DNA of 64,000 bases from Halomonas urmiana (GCF_005780185.1 NZ_VBUI01000002.1:1-64000); one strand, 5' to 3'; shown: positions 43,011 to 52,222, counted from the stretch's first letter. Notes: generated by a model from the letters alone, not told the origin. Translations and numbers: made by a program.

Positions 43011-44120
43011 ATGAGTGAACTCAAGCATACCCCCCTTCACGCCCTGCACGGGGAACTGGGTGCCAAGATGGTGCCCTTCGCCGGCTACGACATGCCGGTG
43101 CAGTACCCGCTGGGGGTAAAACGCGAGCATGAGCATACCCGCCAGGCCGCCGGGCTCTTCGATGTCTCCCACATGGGCCAGGTCCTGCTGCGCGGCCCGC
43201 GACCCGCCGAGGCCCTGGAGACCCTGGTGCCGGCCGATATCGTCGGCCTCGCCGAGGGCACGCAGCGCTATGCGTTGTTCACCTCGGAGGAGGGGGGCAT
43301 TCTCGACGACCTGATGGTGGTCAATGCCGGCGATCACCTCTACCTGGTGGTCAACGCCGCCTGCCGCGAGCAGGACATCGCTCATCTGCGCCGGGGCCTG
43401 CCAGATCACCAGGTGGAGGTGGTCGACCGCGGCCTGCTGGCGCTGCAGGGCCCCCAGGCCGTCAGCGTGATGCAGCGCCTGTGCCCCGAGGCCTGCGAGA
43501 TGGTCTTCATGCAGCACGGTCACTTCACCATCGATGGCATCGACGTCTGGGCCAGCCGGAGCGGCTACACCGGCGAGGATGGCTTCGAGATCTCGGTGGC
43601 GGCCGAGGACACCGAGGCCCTGGCGCGTCGCCTGCTGGCCGAGGAGGAGGTCGAGGCGATCGGCCTGGGCGCGCGGGACTCGCTGCGCCTCGAGGCCGGG
43701 CTCTGCCTCTACGGCCACGACATCGACACCGGCACCACGCCGGTCGAGGGCGGCCTGATCTGGGCCATCGGCAAGCCGCGCCGGCGCGGCGGCGAGCGGG
43801 CCGGCGGCTTCCCCGGCGCCGACCTGATCCTGCACCAAGTGGCCAAGAAGGATCACCGCCGCAAGCGCGTGGGGCTGCTCGGCGAGGGCCGCGCGCCGGT
43901 GCGCGAGGGCGCCGAACTCTTCGATGCCGAGGGCGGCCATCTGGGTCACGTGACCTCCGGCGGCTTTGGCCCCAGCGTCGGTCGGCCGGTGGCCATGGGC
44001 TACGTGGCCATCGAGGCGGCCGAGGTCGGTACGACCGTCTATGCCGAGGTGCGTGGCAAGCGCCTGCCGATGACGGTCAGCAAGATGCCCTTCGTCACCC
44101 CCGGTTACCATCGCGGTTGA
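43011..44120 (+). CDS. gcvT: Aminomethyltransferase, glycine cleavage T-protein
   Basis: A 369-aa folate-dependent enzyme that releases ammonia from aminomethyl-GcvH and makes 5,10-methylene-THF. Signature regions: GLFDVSHMGQVLLRG (about 44-58), SRSGYTGEDGFEIS (about 182-195) and the C-terminal GHVTSGGFGPSVGRPVAMGY. It lies on the opposite strand from gcvHP, 76 bases after the symporter gene. Two terminator-like hairpins follow. Confidence 0.96.
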   Translation: MSELKHTPLHALHGELGAKMVPFAGYDMPVQYPLGVKREHEHTRQAAGLFDVSHMGQVLLRGPRPAEALETLVPADIVGLAEGTQRYALFTSEEGGILDDLMVVNAGDHLYLVVNAACREQDIAHLRRGLPDHQVEVVDRGLLALQGPQAVSVMQRLCPEACEMVFMQHGHFTIDGIDVWASRSGYTGEDGFEISVAAEDTEALARRLLAEEEVEAIGLGARDSLRLEAGLCLYGHDIDTGTTPVEGGLIWAIGKPRRRGGERAGGFPGADLILHQVAKKDHRRKRVGLLGEGRAPVREGAELFDAEGGHLGHVTSGGFGPSVGRPVAMGYVAIEAAEVGTTVYAEVRGKRLPMTVSKMPFVTPGYHRG

Positions 44121-44139
44121 ACCGCTCGTCGGCGGTTTT
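44121..44139 (+). terminator. Short hairpin right after gcvT
   Basis: ACCGC / GCGGT with a 6-base loop and TTTT. The short stem makes it a weak terminator. Confidence 0.5.
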
Positions 44140-44169
44140 ATACCGTTATCTGTTATCAGCAACACATAG

Positions 44170-44197
44170 CGGCCATCTCGAACGGGGTGGCCGTTTT
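44170..44197 (+). terminator. Second terminator after gcvT
   Basis: CGGCCA / TGGCCG (6 bp, extendable inside) followed by TTTT; stands between convergent gcvT and alkB-like genes. Confidence 0.65.
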
Positions 44198-44220
44198 GCA
44201 AGGGCGTCGAGGAACAGGGA

Positions 44221-44859
44221 TCAGCTGGCACGGCCGTCCGCAGGCGGCGGCTGCACCCAACGAAAGGTCAGGCTGATGCGCAGGCCCTCGATGCGACGCG
44301 GCAGCAGCGCATGCTGCAGGCGGCGCTGCACCCCGGGACCCATCAGCAGCAGGCTGTCATGGGGCAGCCAGGCGTTGAAGGCCGCGGCTTCGCGCTGCTT
44401 CCAGCGAAAGCGCAGCGGCCGCTCGGCGCCGAGGCTGACCGCCACGATCAGCGGGTCGGCGCCGAGCTCGGGCTCGTCGTCGCTGTGCCAGCCCATACGC
44501 TCCTCGCCGTCGGCGTAGCGGTTGAGCAGCACGCTGTTGAAGTGTGCCGCCTGGCCCGCGGCGGCCAGGCGCTCGACCACGGCATCGCGGATCGCCGCGA
44601 CGGCGGGGTGCCAGGCCTCCGGGCAGAAGTCGCACCCCGAGTAACGATAGCGAGCCTCGGGACTACCCATCCAGACCTGGTGGCGTGGGATCGGATGCTC
44701 GCGACCGTAGAGGCGCAGGGTCGGACGCTGCCAGGCCAGTTCACGATCGAGCCGCGTCAGCACCCCGGTGGCGGCAGGTTCGCCCAGCAGACCGGAGAAC
44801 CGCGTCAGGGGCGGCGCCTCGAGCAGAGTCTCACAGGAAGAGGACGATAATCGGGACAT
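44221..44859 (-). CDS. AlkB-like 2OG-Fe(II) dioxygenase (alkylated DNA/RNA repair)
   Basis: A 212-aa AlkB-family protein that oxidatively removes methyl groups from bases (family knowledge). Iron ligands: the HxD pair in GWHSDDEPELG (about residues 132-142) and the distal His in RRLQHALLPR, followed by 2-oxoglutarate-binding arginines in LRISLTFR. NRYADGEERMGWHSDDE matches the typical N-x-Y-x-D/G-x-x-x-x-W/H-x-D spacing. The start is uncertain: M at 44859 is chosen, with open frame to 44907 and no clear ribosome site for either. Usual AlkB length is about 200-220. Confidence 0.88.
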   Translation of the reverse strand: MSRLSSSSCETLLEAPPLTRFSGLLGEPAATGVLTRLDRELAWQRPTLRLYGREHPIPRHQVWMGSPEARYRYSGCDFCPEAWHPAVAAIRDAVVERLAAAGQAAHFNSVLLNRYADGEERMGWHSDDEPELGADPLIVAVSLGAERPLRFRWKQREAAAFNAWLPHDSLLLMGPGVQRRLQHALLPRRIEGLRISLTFRWVQPPPADGRAS

Positions 44860-44925
44860 CGGCTCAGGATGCCATCCCATCATGCCCTGGGCCAGCGGGG
44901 CTGGCATGCTGGTCCGACGACAGGC

Positions 44926-45468
44926 TCAGCCGAAGAGCGCGAGGCTGAGCATCGCGAAGGCCGTCCCGAGCAGAGCACCGGCCAGCACGTCGCTGATGTA
45001 GTGCAGCCCCAGGCCCACGCGGGAGACGGCGATCAGCAGCGCGATGGGGACCAGCCACGGCAGCAGCCAGGCGGCGTGCACGGCGGTCAGCAGGCAGAAG
45101 AGCACCGCATGCATGGTGTGCCCGCTGGGGAAGCTGTAACGGTCGCGAGCGGGTTCCCCGCAGCGGATGATTCCGGTGAAGGTGATGAAGGGACGCTCGC
45201 GGCACAGGCGCGTCTTCAGCACCCGATAGCAGGCGATGGCCACCAGGGCGGTGGCGGTGTATTCGACTAGCCGCCGCCCGCCGTTCACCGAGTCGAGCAG
45301 CGGCTGAGCCAGGATCAGCCCGACCCACAGCGGCCAGTCGCCCAGCCGGCTGGCCAGGCGCAGCAGCATCAGCCAGGGTCGGTGGACATTGCAGCCGACC
45401 AGGCGGCGGCAGAGCTGCCACTCGATGAGGTCCAGGCGATCAAACACGGCAGGGGGGAGCGGCTTCAT
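44926..45468 (-). CDS. PAP2-type membrane phosphatase
   Basis: A 180-aa membrane phosphatase of the PAP2/acid phosphatase superfamily (undecaprenyl- or phosphatidyl-phosphate phosphatase type). The three motifs are seen: KTRLCRERP (about 81-89), SFPSGHTMHAV (about 110-120) and SRVGLGLHYISDVLAG (about 148-163). Four or five helices. The ATG at 45468 has GGAGG 6 bases upstream and lies inside the end of the upstream glycosyltransferase gene (29-base overlap), so the two are coupled. Likely part of an envelope-lipid pathway. Confidence 0.9.
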   Translation of the reverse strand: MKPLPPAVFDRLDLIEWQLCRRLVGCNVHRPWLMLLRLASRLGDWPLWVGLILAQPLLDSVNGGRRLVEYTATALVAIACYRVLKTRLCRERPFITFTGIIRCGEPARDRYSFPSGHTMHAVLFCLLTAVHAAWLLPWLVPIALLIAVSRVGLGLHYISDVLAGALLGTAFAMLSLALFG

Positions 45469-46600
45469 CGTCGACCTCCAGCGGCTGGGTGAGGGTGGAG
45501 AGGAAGGTGTCGGCGATCGCCGGCCAGCGATACGCCAAGGCGCGCTCGCGTGCCGCACGCCCCAGCCGGGCATAGCGGGCTGGTTGCTGGCACAGGGCGA
45601 CCGCCGCCGCCTGAAAGCCGGCCGGGTCGTCCGGCGCCAGGCTGAGGCCGTTGTGGTCGTGATCGATCAGCTCGGCGCCGGCGGCGTGGCGAAAGGCCAC
45701 CACCGCCAGGCCGCTGGCCATGGCCTCGAGTACGACATTGCCCCAGGTCTCGGAGACCGAGGGGAAGACGAAGAGGTCGGCGCTGGCGTAGTGGCGGATC
45801 AGGCTCTCGCGATCGACGAAGCCGGTGAAGTGGGCCTGGGGCAGGGCGCGCTCCAGGGCTGCGCGTCCCGGACCGTCGCCGACCACCACCAGGCTGAGGT
45901 CGGGGCGCGCCGCGAGCATCGCGGAGAAGGTGTCGCGCAACAGGGCCAGGTTCTTCTCCGGCGCCAGGCGCCCGACGTAGAGGGCCACCGGACGGTGGGC
46001 ATCGCTGCCCCAGGCGGCGCGCAGCGCCGGGTCACGGTGCGCCGGAGAGAAGCGTTCGCCGTCGATGCCTCGCGCCATCACGCGCACGTTGGCGAAGCCC
46101 TGCTCGAAGAGCTCGCGGGCCTGGGCATGAGTCGGTACCAGGGTCGCCGCGGTGCGATTATGGAAGTGCCGCAGGCGGCGCAGCACCAGCGGCGCCAGCC
46201 AGGGCAGGCCGTAGTCACGACAGTAGTGATCGAAGTTGGTGTGCCAGCCACTGATCACCGGGATGCCCAGCCGGCGAGCGATGCGCAGCGCCGACCAGCC
46301 CAGCGGGCCCTGGGTGGCGAGGTAGATCGCCGCCGGGCGCTGTTGGCGCCACAGGCGCTGGATGGCCCGCCCGGCCGGCAGGCCGATGCGCACCTCGCGA
46401 TAGCCCGGCAGGGCCAGGCCGCGAACGCGAAGTTCCGCTTCGATGCCCTCGGCGCGTGGCGTGACAGGCCCGGCGGGGCGCGGGCGGACCAGCTGCAGTG
46501 CCACCCCGCGTCGTTCCATCTCGGCGCTCAGCCGGCCGAGGGTGTGGGCGACGCCGTTGATATCAGGGGACCAGGTGTCGCTGACCAGGCAGATGCGCAT
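45440..46600 (-). CDS. GT4 family glycosyltransferase (glycolipid type)
   Basis: A 386-aa glycosyltransferase of family 4 (GT-B fold). N-terminal ICLVSDTWSPDINGVAHTLG (about 3-22); donor-site motifs VALYVGRLAPEKNLALLRDT (about 205-224) and the EX7E region VSETWGNVVLEAMASGLAVV (about 286-305). Resembles MgtA-like alpha-mannosyl/glucosyl transferases that build glycolipids. Start 46600 with GAGGAG upstream; the longer open frame has no site. Overlaps the PAP2 phosphatase gene: together they may glycosylate and dephosphorylate an envelope lipid. Confidence 0.9.
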   Translation of the reverse strand: MRICLVSDTWSPDINGVAHTLGRLSAEMERRGVALQLVRPRPAGPVTPRAEGIEAELRVRGLALPGYREVRIGLPAGRAIQRLWRQQRPAAIYLATQGPLGWSALRIARRLGIPVISGWHTNFDHYCRDYGLPWLAPLVLRRLRHFHNRTAATLVPTHAQARELFEQGFANVRVMARGIDGERFSPAHRDPALRAAWGSDAHRPVALYVGRLAPEKNLALLRDTFSAMLAARPDLSLVVVGDGPGRAALERALPQAHFTGFVDRESLIRHYASADLFVFPSVSETWGNVVLEAMASGLAVVAFRHAAGAELIDHDHNGLSLAPDDPAGFQAAAVALCQQPARYARLGRAARERALAYRWPAIADTFLSTLTQPLEVDDEAAPPCRV

Positions 46601-46727
46601 GGCGCTCCTCGTGCGGTGGCGGGCCCGACCGGGCCTGACACCGCCGAGGATGGGCATCGCTCATGACAGGCCCACGACGCCACGGTGACGATGGCGTGAC
46701 GCCGCGGCAATCGCCGCGCGCCTTGGT

Positions 46728-47651
46728 TCACCGCAGTATCTGCGCGGGGTCAACGGGCTTGCCGCCGTGGCGCATGTCGAAGAGCAGGCGCGGCCCGCCG
46801 TCGTGGCGGCCGACCTCGCAGACCGGGGTGCCTCGGCTGACCCGCTCGCCGCTTTCCACCAGTGGCCGCTTGCACAGGGCATAGACGCTCTGCAGGTTAT
46901 CGACGTGGTGCACGATCACCACCTGGCCGAGCTGGCGCATGCTGTCGGCGAAGCGTACCTCGCCATCGGCCACCGCCTTGGCGCGGCTGCCCGACGCGGT
47001 GGCCAGCAGCATTGGCTGCAGGGCACCGCGCTGGTCGGTACCGAACGGGCGGGCCACCCGATAGTCGTCCAGCGGCCAGGGCCAGCGTCGTGCCGAGGCG
47101 GGCAGGTTGCCGGGGTCCGGCAGCTGCTTGCGCCCCGGCCGGGCGCTCTGTCGCTTGTTGGTGGTGCCGGAGGCGGAGGCACTCGCCTGGCGCGCGCCCA
47201 GCGGTACCTGAATCAGCTGGCCGACCCTGAGCTCGGTCGGCACGATACCGGGGTTGGCCGCCCGGATGCGCTGGGCGTTGGCGCCGAAGCGCCGAGCGAT
47301 GGCGCTGTAGGTGTCGCCGGGCCGCACCCGGTAGCGATACGGGCCGCCGGAGGGCGCCCGCTCATCGCGGGCGGGCACCATCAGGCGCTGACCCACCACC
47401 AGGTGCCGGGCGTCGACGCCGGGGTTGAAGCGCTCCAGGCGCACCAAGGGCACCTCGGCTCGCCGGGCGATCTGTCCCAGGGTGTCGCCACGCTGGATGG
47501 TGACCCACGCGCCGGCGATGTCGTGGGCGGAATCACCCTCCCGGCTGTGTCCGGCACAGCCGGCCAGCAGTACCGTCAGGGCGATCAGCAGCCAGGTCAA
47601 CGGTGAGCGTCGAGTCGGCGATCCTTGTCCTGCCACAGGGCGTTGAGCCAT
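46728..47651 (-). CDS. LysM/M23-domain lipoprotein with degenerate catalytic site (NlpD/EnvC-like)
   Basis: A 307-aa lipoprotein. Signal peptide ends LLAGC (lipid Cys near residue 32). Two LysM peptidoglycan-binding domains (about 50-95, TIQRGDTLGQIARRA; about 105-150, RVRPGDTYSAIARRFG), a Ser/Pro linker, then a C-terminal M23 fold (about 205-300). The M23 zinc ligands look lost: GALQPMLLATA replaces the usual H-x-G-x-D, and LLFDMRHGGKPVDP replaces the H-x-H region. So, like NlpD, it more likely activates amidases at the division site than cuts murein itself. It starts 55 bases inside the acyltransferase gene; start choice (ATG 47651 or a nearby GTG) is uncertain. Confidence 0.86.
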   Translation of the reverse strand: MAQRPVAGQGSPTRRSPLTWLLIALTVLLAGCAGHSREGDSAHDIAGAWVTIQRGDTLGQIARRAEVPLVRLERFNPGVDARHLVVGQRLMVPARDERAPSGGPYRYRVRPGDTYSAIARRFGANAQRIRAANPGIVPTELRVGQLIQVPLGARQASASASGTTNKRQSARPGRKQLPDPGNLPASARRWPWPLDDYRVARPFGTDQRGALQPMLLATASGSRAKAVADGEVRFADSMRQLGQVVIVHHVDNLQSVYALCKRPLVESGERVSRGTPVCEVGRHDGGPRLLFDMRHGGKPVDPAQILR

Positions 47652-48469
47652 GACTGGAAGCGTTCCTTGTAGTCCGTGTTGTCGTGATAGTCCCCCTCGA
47701 TCATCCAGGTGGGCACCTCCAGACGCCGCGCCTCCAACACCATGCGGCCCTCGCGGCCGCAGAGAAAGTCCCAGAAGCTCGGCGCGGGATTGTCGTAGTG
47801 CAGGGTGACATCGAGGATGCCGCCGAGCCGGTCGCCGAGCAGGCCCACCACCTGGGCGATGCCGCCGGCACGGGGGCTCAGCAGGTGTCGATAGGGGGCG
47901 CCCTGGGCCGCCTGCTTGTCGGGGGTGAAGCGGGTGCCCTCGATGAAGTTGTAGATCGCGATGGGCCGCTCCCGGGCGTGTCGACACATGCGCTCGGTGG
48001 CCTCGCGGTCGCGACGCGCCAGTTGAGGATGGCGCTCGCGCTGCTCGCGGCTCAGGCGGCGCAGCATGGGAAACTCCATGGCCCAGAAGGCCAGTCCGAC
48101 GATGGGGATCCAGATCAGCTGGCGCTTGACGAAGAAGTGCGGCATGGGGATGCGCCGATGGAAGGCGAAGAACAGCAGGAAGATGTCCGTCCAGCTGCGG
48201 TGGTTGGAGAGCACCAGCCACCAGCGGTCCCGGGACAGGCCCTCGGGCAGCTGCAGCTCCAGGGGCGGGCGCAACCAGCGGCGCATCCACCACAGATTGC
48301 TGCCCATCCAGTTGAGCGCGACCCAGTTGAGGCCCGTCAGCACCCGGCGACGCCAGCGGCGCCCTGGTGTCCCCAGCTTGATCAGGGTCAGCAGGATCAG
48401 TGGAATCCCCCAGGTCAGGGTGGTCAGGCTCAGCAGCAGGAGGCTCACGAACCCCTTTAGGGTCGACAT
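47597..48469 (-). CDS. PlsC-type acyltransferase (YihG-like)
   Basis: A 290-aa lysophospholipid acyltransferase family protein. Catalytic motif NHRSWTD (H-x4-D, about residues 89-95), FVKRQLIWIPIVGLAFWAME (block II, about 113-132) and acceptor motif EGTRFTPDK (about 175-183). Two N-terminal helices. Resembles E. coli YihG, a membrane phospholipid acyltransferase. It starts the minus-strand envelope cluster; the LysM/M23 gene begins before it ends. Confidence 0.9.
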   Translation of the reverse strand: MSTLKGFVSLLLLSLTTLTWGIPLILLTLIKLGTPGRRWRRRVLTGLNWVALNWMGSNLWWMRRWLRPPLELQLPEGLSRDRWWLVLSNHRSWTDIFLLFFAFHRRIPMPHFFVKRQLIWIPIVGLAFWAMEFPMLRRLSREQRERHPQLARRDREATERMCRHARERPIAIYNFIEGTRFTPDKQAAQGAPYRHLLSPRAGGIAQVVGLLGDRLGGILDVTLHYDNPAPSFWDFLCGREGRMVLEARRLEVPTWMIEGDYHDNTDYKERFQSWLNALWQDKDRRLDAHR

Positions 48470-48541
48470 GCCTGTCTCCTTGACGGGTTTTACGAGGCGT
48501 TCATGCTAATGGATCGGCCGCGAGCTGCCCAGCTGAAGGGC

Positions 48542-49447
48542 TCACCGACGCGGCGGGAGCCCCGGGGTGCGGATGGTCTCGGCCAACACCCGCTGCAGGG
48601 CCAGGGCGGCGACCGAGAGCTCGTGACGGTTCCAGGTCAGCACGCCGACGTCGCGCTCGATGATCGGATCCTTGAGCGGCACGCAGACCGCGCCGAGTTC
48701 CTGCATCTGCTCGATGCACAGCGACGGCACGGCGCTGACCCCCAGGCCACTGGCGACCATCCTTCCCACGGTGGCCAACTGATGGCACTCGAAGGTCACC
48801 GGCAGCACGAGTCCGCGTCCCTCCAGCGCCTGCTCGAGCAGCCGGCGTACCATGGAGGGGCGCTGCAGCGCGATGAAATCACGAGTCATCAGCGTCGCCC
48901 AGTCGAGGCTCGGCCGATCGGTCAGGCGCGACTCGGCCGGCACCACGGCGACGAAGCGGTCGCGAAACAGCGGCGCGAAGGAGAGGCTGCCGGTGGCCTC
49001 GGGCTCGAACGCCAGCCCCAGCTCGACCTGTCGGGCGCGTACCATCTCGATCACCTGTTCGTTGATCACATCGTGGACCGTCACATTGACCTTGGGGTGT
49101 CGCTGTCGGAAGGCGCGCAGCGCCGGCGGCAGCAGGGTGCTGGCAAAGGAGGGCATGGTGGCCACCGCCAGGCGCCCGAGCTGCAGGGTGAAGCGCTGGC
49201 GAAGCAGCTCCTCGGTGTTGTCCCACTCGGCGATCAGGCGCTTGGCCAGCGGCACCAGCGATTCGCCCTCCGGGGTGAGGCGTACACTGCGGGTGTTGCG
49301 GATCAGCAGACGCCCGCCCAGGCTCTCCTCCAGTCCCTTGATCGCCAGGCTCAGCGCCGGCTGAGAGAGGTGGAGGTGCTCGCAGGCCTGGGTGAAGCTC
49401 AACGTTCGCGCCACGGCGAGGAAGGCGCGCAGCTGCTTGACGGTCAT
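48542..49447 (-). CDS. LysR family regulator, probable controller of the scoAB genes
   Basis: A 301-aa LysR protein: N-terminal winged HTH (FLAVARTLSFTQACEHLHLS, then QPALSLAIKGLEESLGG, about residues 9-45) and C-terminal effector domain. Divergent from scoA with about 160 bases between starts, the classic LysR arrangement, so it probably activates the CoA-transferase genes in response to an intermediate of acetoacetate metabolism. The intergenic region is AT-rich around 49470-49520. Effector unknown. Confidence 0.9.
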   Translation of the reverse strand: MTVKQLRAFLAVARTLSFTQACEHLHLSQPALSLAIKGLEESLGGRLLIRNTRSVRLTPEGESLVPLAKRLIAEWDNTEELLRQRFTLQLGRLAVATMPSFASTLLPPALRAFRQRHPKVNVTVHDVINEQVIEMVRARQVELGLAFEPEATGSLSFAPLFRDRFVAVVPAESRLTDRPSLDWATLMTRDFIALQRPSMVRRLLEQALEGRGLVLPVTFECHQLATVGRMVASGLGVSAVPSLCIEQMQELGAVCVPLKDPIIERDVGVLTWNRHELSVAALALQRVLAETIRTPGLPPRR

Positions 49448-49608
49448 GGCGTGCTACCAAGGTCGAATTTATGAGGTTATTTTATTAATCAATAAATAAA
49501 ACAAACTTAACAAATATATTGGCAGAAGTAACACTGGCCTGACACTCTGCCCATGCACTCCCACAGTTCACTTCCACCACTCATCCCACAACAATGCGAG
49601 GCGCCACG

Positions 49609-50310
49609 ATGGCCGGATTCGACAAGCGTGTGTACTCCTACGAAGAGGCAATGGACGGCATCGAGAGCGGCATGACCGTGATCGCCGGCGGTTTCGGTCT
49701 CTGCGGCATCCCCGAGAACCTGATCGGCGAGATCAAGCGCCGCGGTGTCAAGGACCTGACGGTGTGGTCCAACAACTGCGGCGTGGACGGCTTCGGCCTG
49801 GGCCTGCTGCTGGAAGACAAGCAGATTCGCAAGATCCATGCCTCCTACGTCGGCGAGAACGCCCTGTTCGAGCAGCAGATGCTCAACGAGGAGATCGAGG
49901 TGGTGCTGACGCCTCAGGGCACCCTGGCCGAGAAGATGCGCGCCGGCGGCGCCGGCATCCCTGCCTTCTTCACCGCCACCGGCTACGGCACGCCGATCGG
50001 CGAGGGCAAGGAGGTGCGCGAATTCAACGGCCGCCACTACATCCTCGAGGAGTCGGTGGTCGGCGACTTCGCCATCATCAAGGGCTGGAAGGCCGACCGC
50101 TATGGCAACGTCGTCTACCGTGATACCGCCCAGAACTTCAACCCGATGGCCGCCACCGCGGGCAAGATCACCGTGGTCGAGGTCGAGGAGATCGTCGAGC
50201 CGGGCGAACTCAAGCCGGATCAGATCCACACCCCGGGCATCTACGTCGACCGCATCATCCAGGGCTCCTTCGAGAAGCGCATCGAGAAGCGCACCGTGCG
50301 CGAGGGCTAA
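49609..50310 (+). CDS. scoA: 3-oxoacid CoA-transferase subunit A
   Basis: A 233-aa subunit A of succinyl-CoA:3-ketoacid CoA transferase, which activates acetoacetate using succinyl-CoA. N-terminal [19 protein letters not shown] (CoA-binding glycine loop, about residues 23-41), then [22 protein letters not shown] 49609 is chosen because GAGG lies 8 bases before it. The subunit B gene follows after 75 bases. With bdhA (54.3 kb) it forms the route 3-hydroxybutyrate to acetoacetyl-CoA used after PHB breakdown. Confidence 0.94.
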   Translation: MAGFDKRVYSYEEAMDGIESGMTVIAGGFGLCGIPENLIGEIKRRGVKDLTVWSNNCGVDGFGLGLLLEDKQIRKIHASYVGENALFEQQMLNEEIEVVLTPQGTLAEKMRAGGAGIPAFFTATGYGTPIGEGKEVREFNGRHYILEESVVGDFAIIKGWKADRYGNVVYRDTAQNFNPMAATAGKITVVEVEEIVEPGELKPDQIHTPGIYVDRIIQGSFEKRIEKRTVREG

Positions 50311-50385
50311 CGAGCCCCGCCTGTGACCTCCGGCGACCCGCCGGCGCTCTTCCTGCTTCTCCACCGACCAACAAGAGGCAACACG

Positions 50386-51048
50386 ATGGCACTCACCCGC
50401 GAACAGATGGCACAGCGCGTGGCACGCGAACTCGAAGACGGTTTCTACGTCAACTTGGGCATCGGCATCCCGACCCTGGTGGCCAACTACATCCCCGACG
50501 GCATCGACGTGATGCTGCAGTCGGAGAACGGCCTGCTCGGCATGGGGCGCTTCCCCACCGAGGAGGAGGTTGACCCGGACATGATCAATGCCGGCAAGCA
50601 GACCGTCACCGCGCGGCCGGGCGCAGCGATCTTCTCCTCCGCCGAGTCCTTCGCGATGATCCGCGGCGGCCACGTCGACCTGACCGTGCTCGGCGCCTTC
50701 GAGATCGACCAGAACGGCAACATCGCCTCCTGGATGATCCCGGGCAAGCTGATCAAGGGCATGGGCGGCGCCATGGACCTGGTCGCCGGCGCCGAGAACA
50801 TCATCTGCACCATGACCCACGCCTCCAAGCACGGCGAGTCCAAGCTGCTGGAGTCGTGCAACCTGCCGCTGACCGGCGCCGGCTGCATCAACCGCGTGCT
50901 GACCGACCTGGCCTATCTCGAGATCAAGGACGGCGCCTTCCACCTCAAGGAGCGCGCGCCGGGCGTCTCCGTCGAGGAGATCAAGGCGCTGACCGCGGGC
51001 AAGCTGGTGGTGCCCGACCACGTGCCGGAGATGACCTTCGAGGCGTGA
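50386..51048 (+). CDS. scoB: 3-oxoacid CoA-transferase subunit B
   Basis: A 220-aa catalytic subunit. The glutamate that forms the CoA thioester lies in MLQSENGLLGMG (about residues 43-54); NLGIGIPTLVANYI is the preceding glycine loop. ATG 50386 has AAGAGG about 7 bases upstream; the open frame extends to 50323 without a site. Works as a heterotetramer with ScoA. No hairpin terminator with T-run follows; a pair of DnaA-box-like repeats lies about 230 bases downstream. Confidence 0.94.
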   Translation: MALTREQMAQRVARELEDGFYVNLGIGIPTLVANYIPDGIDVMLQSENGLLGMGRFPTEEEVDPDMINAGKQTVTARPGAAIFSSAESFAMIRGGHVDLTVLGAFEIDQNGNIASWMIPGKLIKGMGGAMDLVAGAENIICTMTHASKHGESKLLESCNLPLTGAGCINRVLTDLAYLEIKDGAFHLKERAPGVSVEEIKALTAGKLVVPDHVPEMTFEA

Positions 51049-51280
51049 TCCAGCACGTCGCCCTCGAGTGAGGCACATGCCAATCGACGGCCCGGGCCCT
51101 GCGTCCAGGCCGTTGTCGTTGCGGGCATCGAAAGCGGGCATCGTGAGGGGTGTCGAGAGAGGAAAGCCGACGCCGGGGAGTGTCGTGAGGCATTCCGCTC
51201 GCTGCCGAAAATCTGATCACTTAGGGCCTGGGCCCCCGTTATCCGGGCCGCCGAGGCTTTCCCCGGGGTGATGCACAGCG

Positions 51281-51303
51281 TTATCCACAGATTCTGTGGA
51301 TGA
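51281..51303. promoter_or_regulatory. Inverted pair of DnaA boxes
   Basis: TTATCCACA (51281-51289), a perfect consensus DnaA box, followed 5 bases later by the inverted TGTGGATGA (51295-51303, one mismatch to consensus). Together they form a 7-bp stem ATCCACA / TGTGGAT. Convergent ends of scoB and the DUF1338 gene surround it. Confidence 0.55.
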
Positions 51304-51309
51304 TCCGAA

Positions 51310-52077
51310 TCAGGTGAGTTCGCAGCGGGTGTGGTGCGGCAGCAGCAGCTCGGCGGCGCGCTCCTGGTTGGCGCTGACCTGCTTCTGTACGAGTGCCAGG
51401 CCGCCGAGGCCGATGCGGTGTTCATCGCCCTCGGCGAAGGCCAGGCGCTGCGAACGGGTGGCATAGAAGCGATAATCGAGCAGCGGCGAGATGGGGAAGA
51501 GGCCGTGATGGCGATCGTCGCTGCCGGTGAGGCCGGCCTGCTGCAGCTGCCCGTCGAGGGTCTGGATGTCGTGGCCCAGCCGTTGGCAGTCGAAGCCGAC
51601 GTGGTGGATGCGCGGCCCCATCACCGAGAGCCACCCGGCCAGCGGGTGGGCACGCAGCAGGGTCTGGTAGGTGTCCCAGTCGGGCATCGGCCAGGCACGG
51701 CCGTGGCAGAGCAGTGCCTGGCTGCGCGCCTCCTTCGGGTCGGCGTCGGCGACCAACGCCTTCAGGCGCTCCCGGGGCTGGCGCGACAGGGTGCCCAGTT
51801 GCAGCTCGGCAAGCAGTACCCAGCCGCCATGGGCCGGGGCGCTGAGCAGGGTGGCGAGCAGACCGCGATCGGCCATGCCGTAGCGCTGCTGGGGGCGATA
51901 GCCGAACCGCACCAGCGTCGGGATCAGCGATTCCATGGCCCAGGGGCCGTGATTGAGGGTCAGGATCGCCAGGTATTCCGCCGGCGTCTCCACCGGCCAC
52001 AGCCGCAGGCCGCCGACGTCAGGATGGTGATGGACGTAGTCCAGCCACAGCTGCTGGACGAACTCTTCCCGTTGCAT
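51310..52077 (-). CDS. DUF1338 family protein (possible 2-oxo acid dioxygenase type)
   Basis: A 255-aa protein that I place, with some doubt, in DUF1338. Supporting stretches are LTLNHGPWAMESLIPTLVRF and GPRIHHVGFDCQRLGHDI with conserved His residues, plus a late FYATRSQRLAFAEGDEHR segment. Members of this superfamily include metal-dependent 2-oxoadipate dioxygenase/decarboxylases acting in lysine breakdown, but they are usually longer, so function here is open. GGGGGAAA is about 9 bases before the ATG. Ends close to the DnaA-box pair. Confidence 0.55.
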   Translation of the reverse strand: MQREEFVQQLWLDYVHHHPDVGGLRLWPVETPAEYLAILTLNHGPWAMESLIPTLVRFGYRPQQRYGMADRGLLATLLSAPAHGGWVLLAELQLGTLSRQPRERLKALVADADPKEARSQALLCHGRAWPMPDWDTYQTLLRAHPLAGWLSVMGPRIHHVGFDCQRLGHDIQTLDGQLQQAGLTGSDDRHHGLFPISPLLDYRFYATRSQRLAFAEGDEHRIGLGGLALVQKQVSANQERAAELLLPHHTRCELT

Positions 52078-52222
52078 CGTGCCGTTTCCCCCGTCCGTGA
52101 TGCCCCGTGCGTGTGGCCCGTTCTGCGTATCATGTGCGCCCGCAGCGCCAGTATAGGCAGCGAGGCCGCCAGCCCATTCAACGCGGCAAAGACGCAGTCA
52201 CGCGCGGGCGGGACCCACAACG

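Noticed and set aside
51281..51303. Replication origin
   Set aside because: Only two DnaA boxes, no AT-rich unwinding region, and no dnaA/dnaN/mnmG neighbours.
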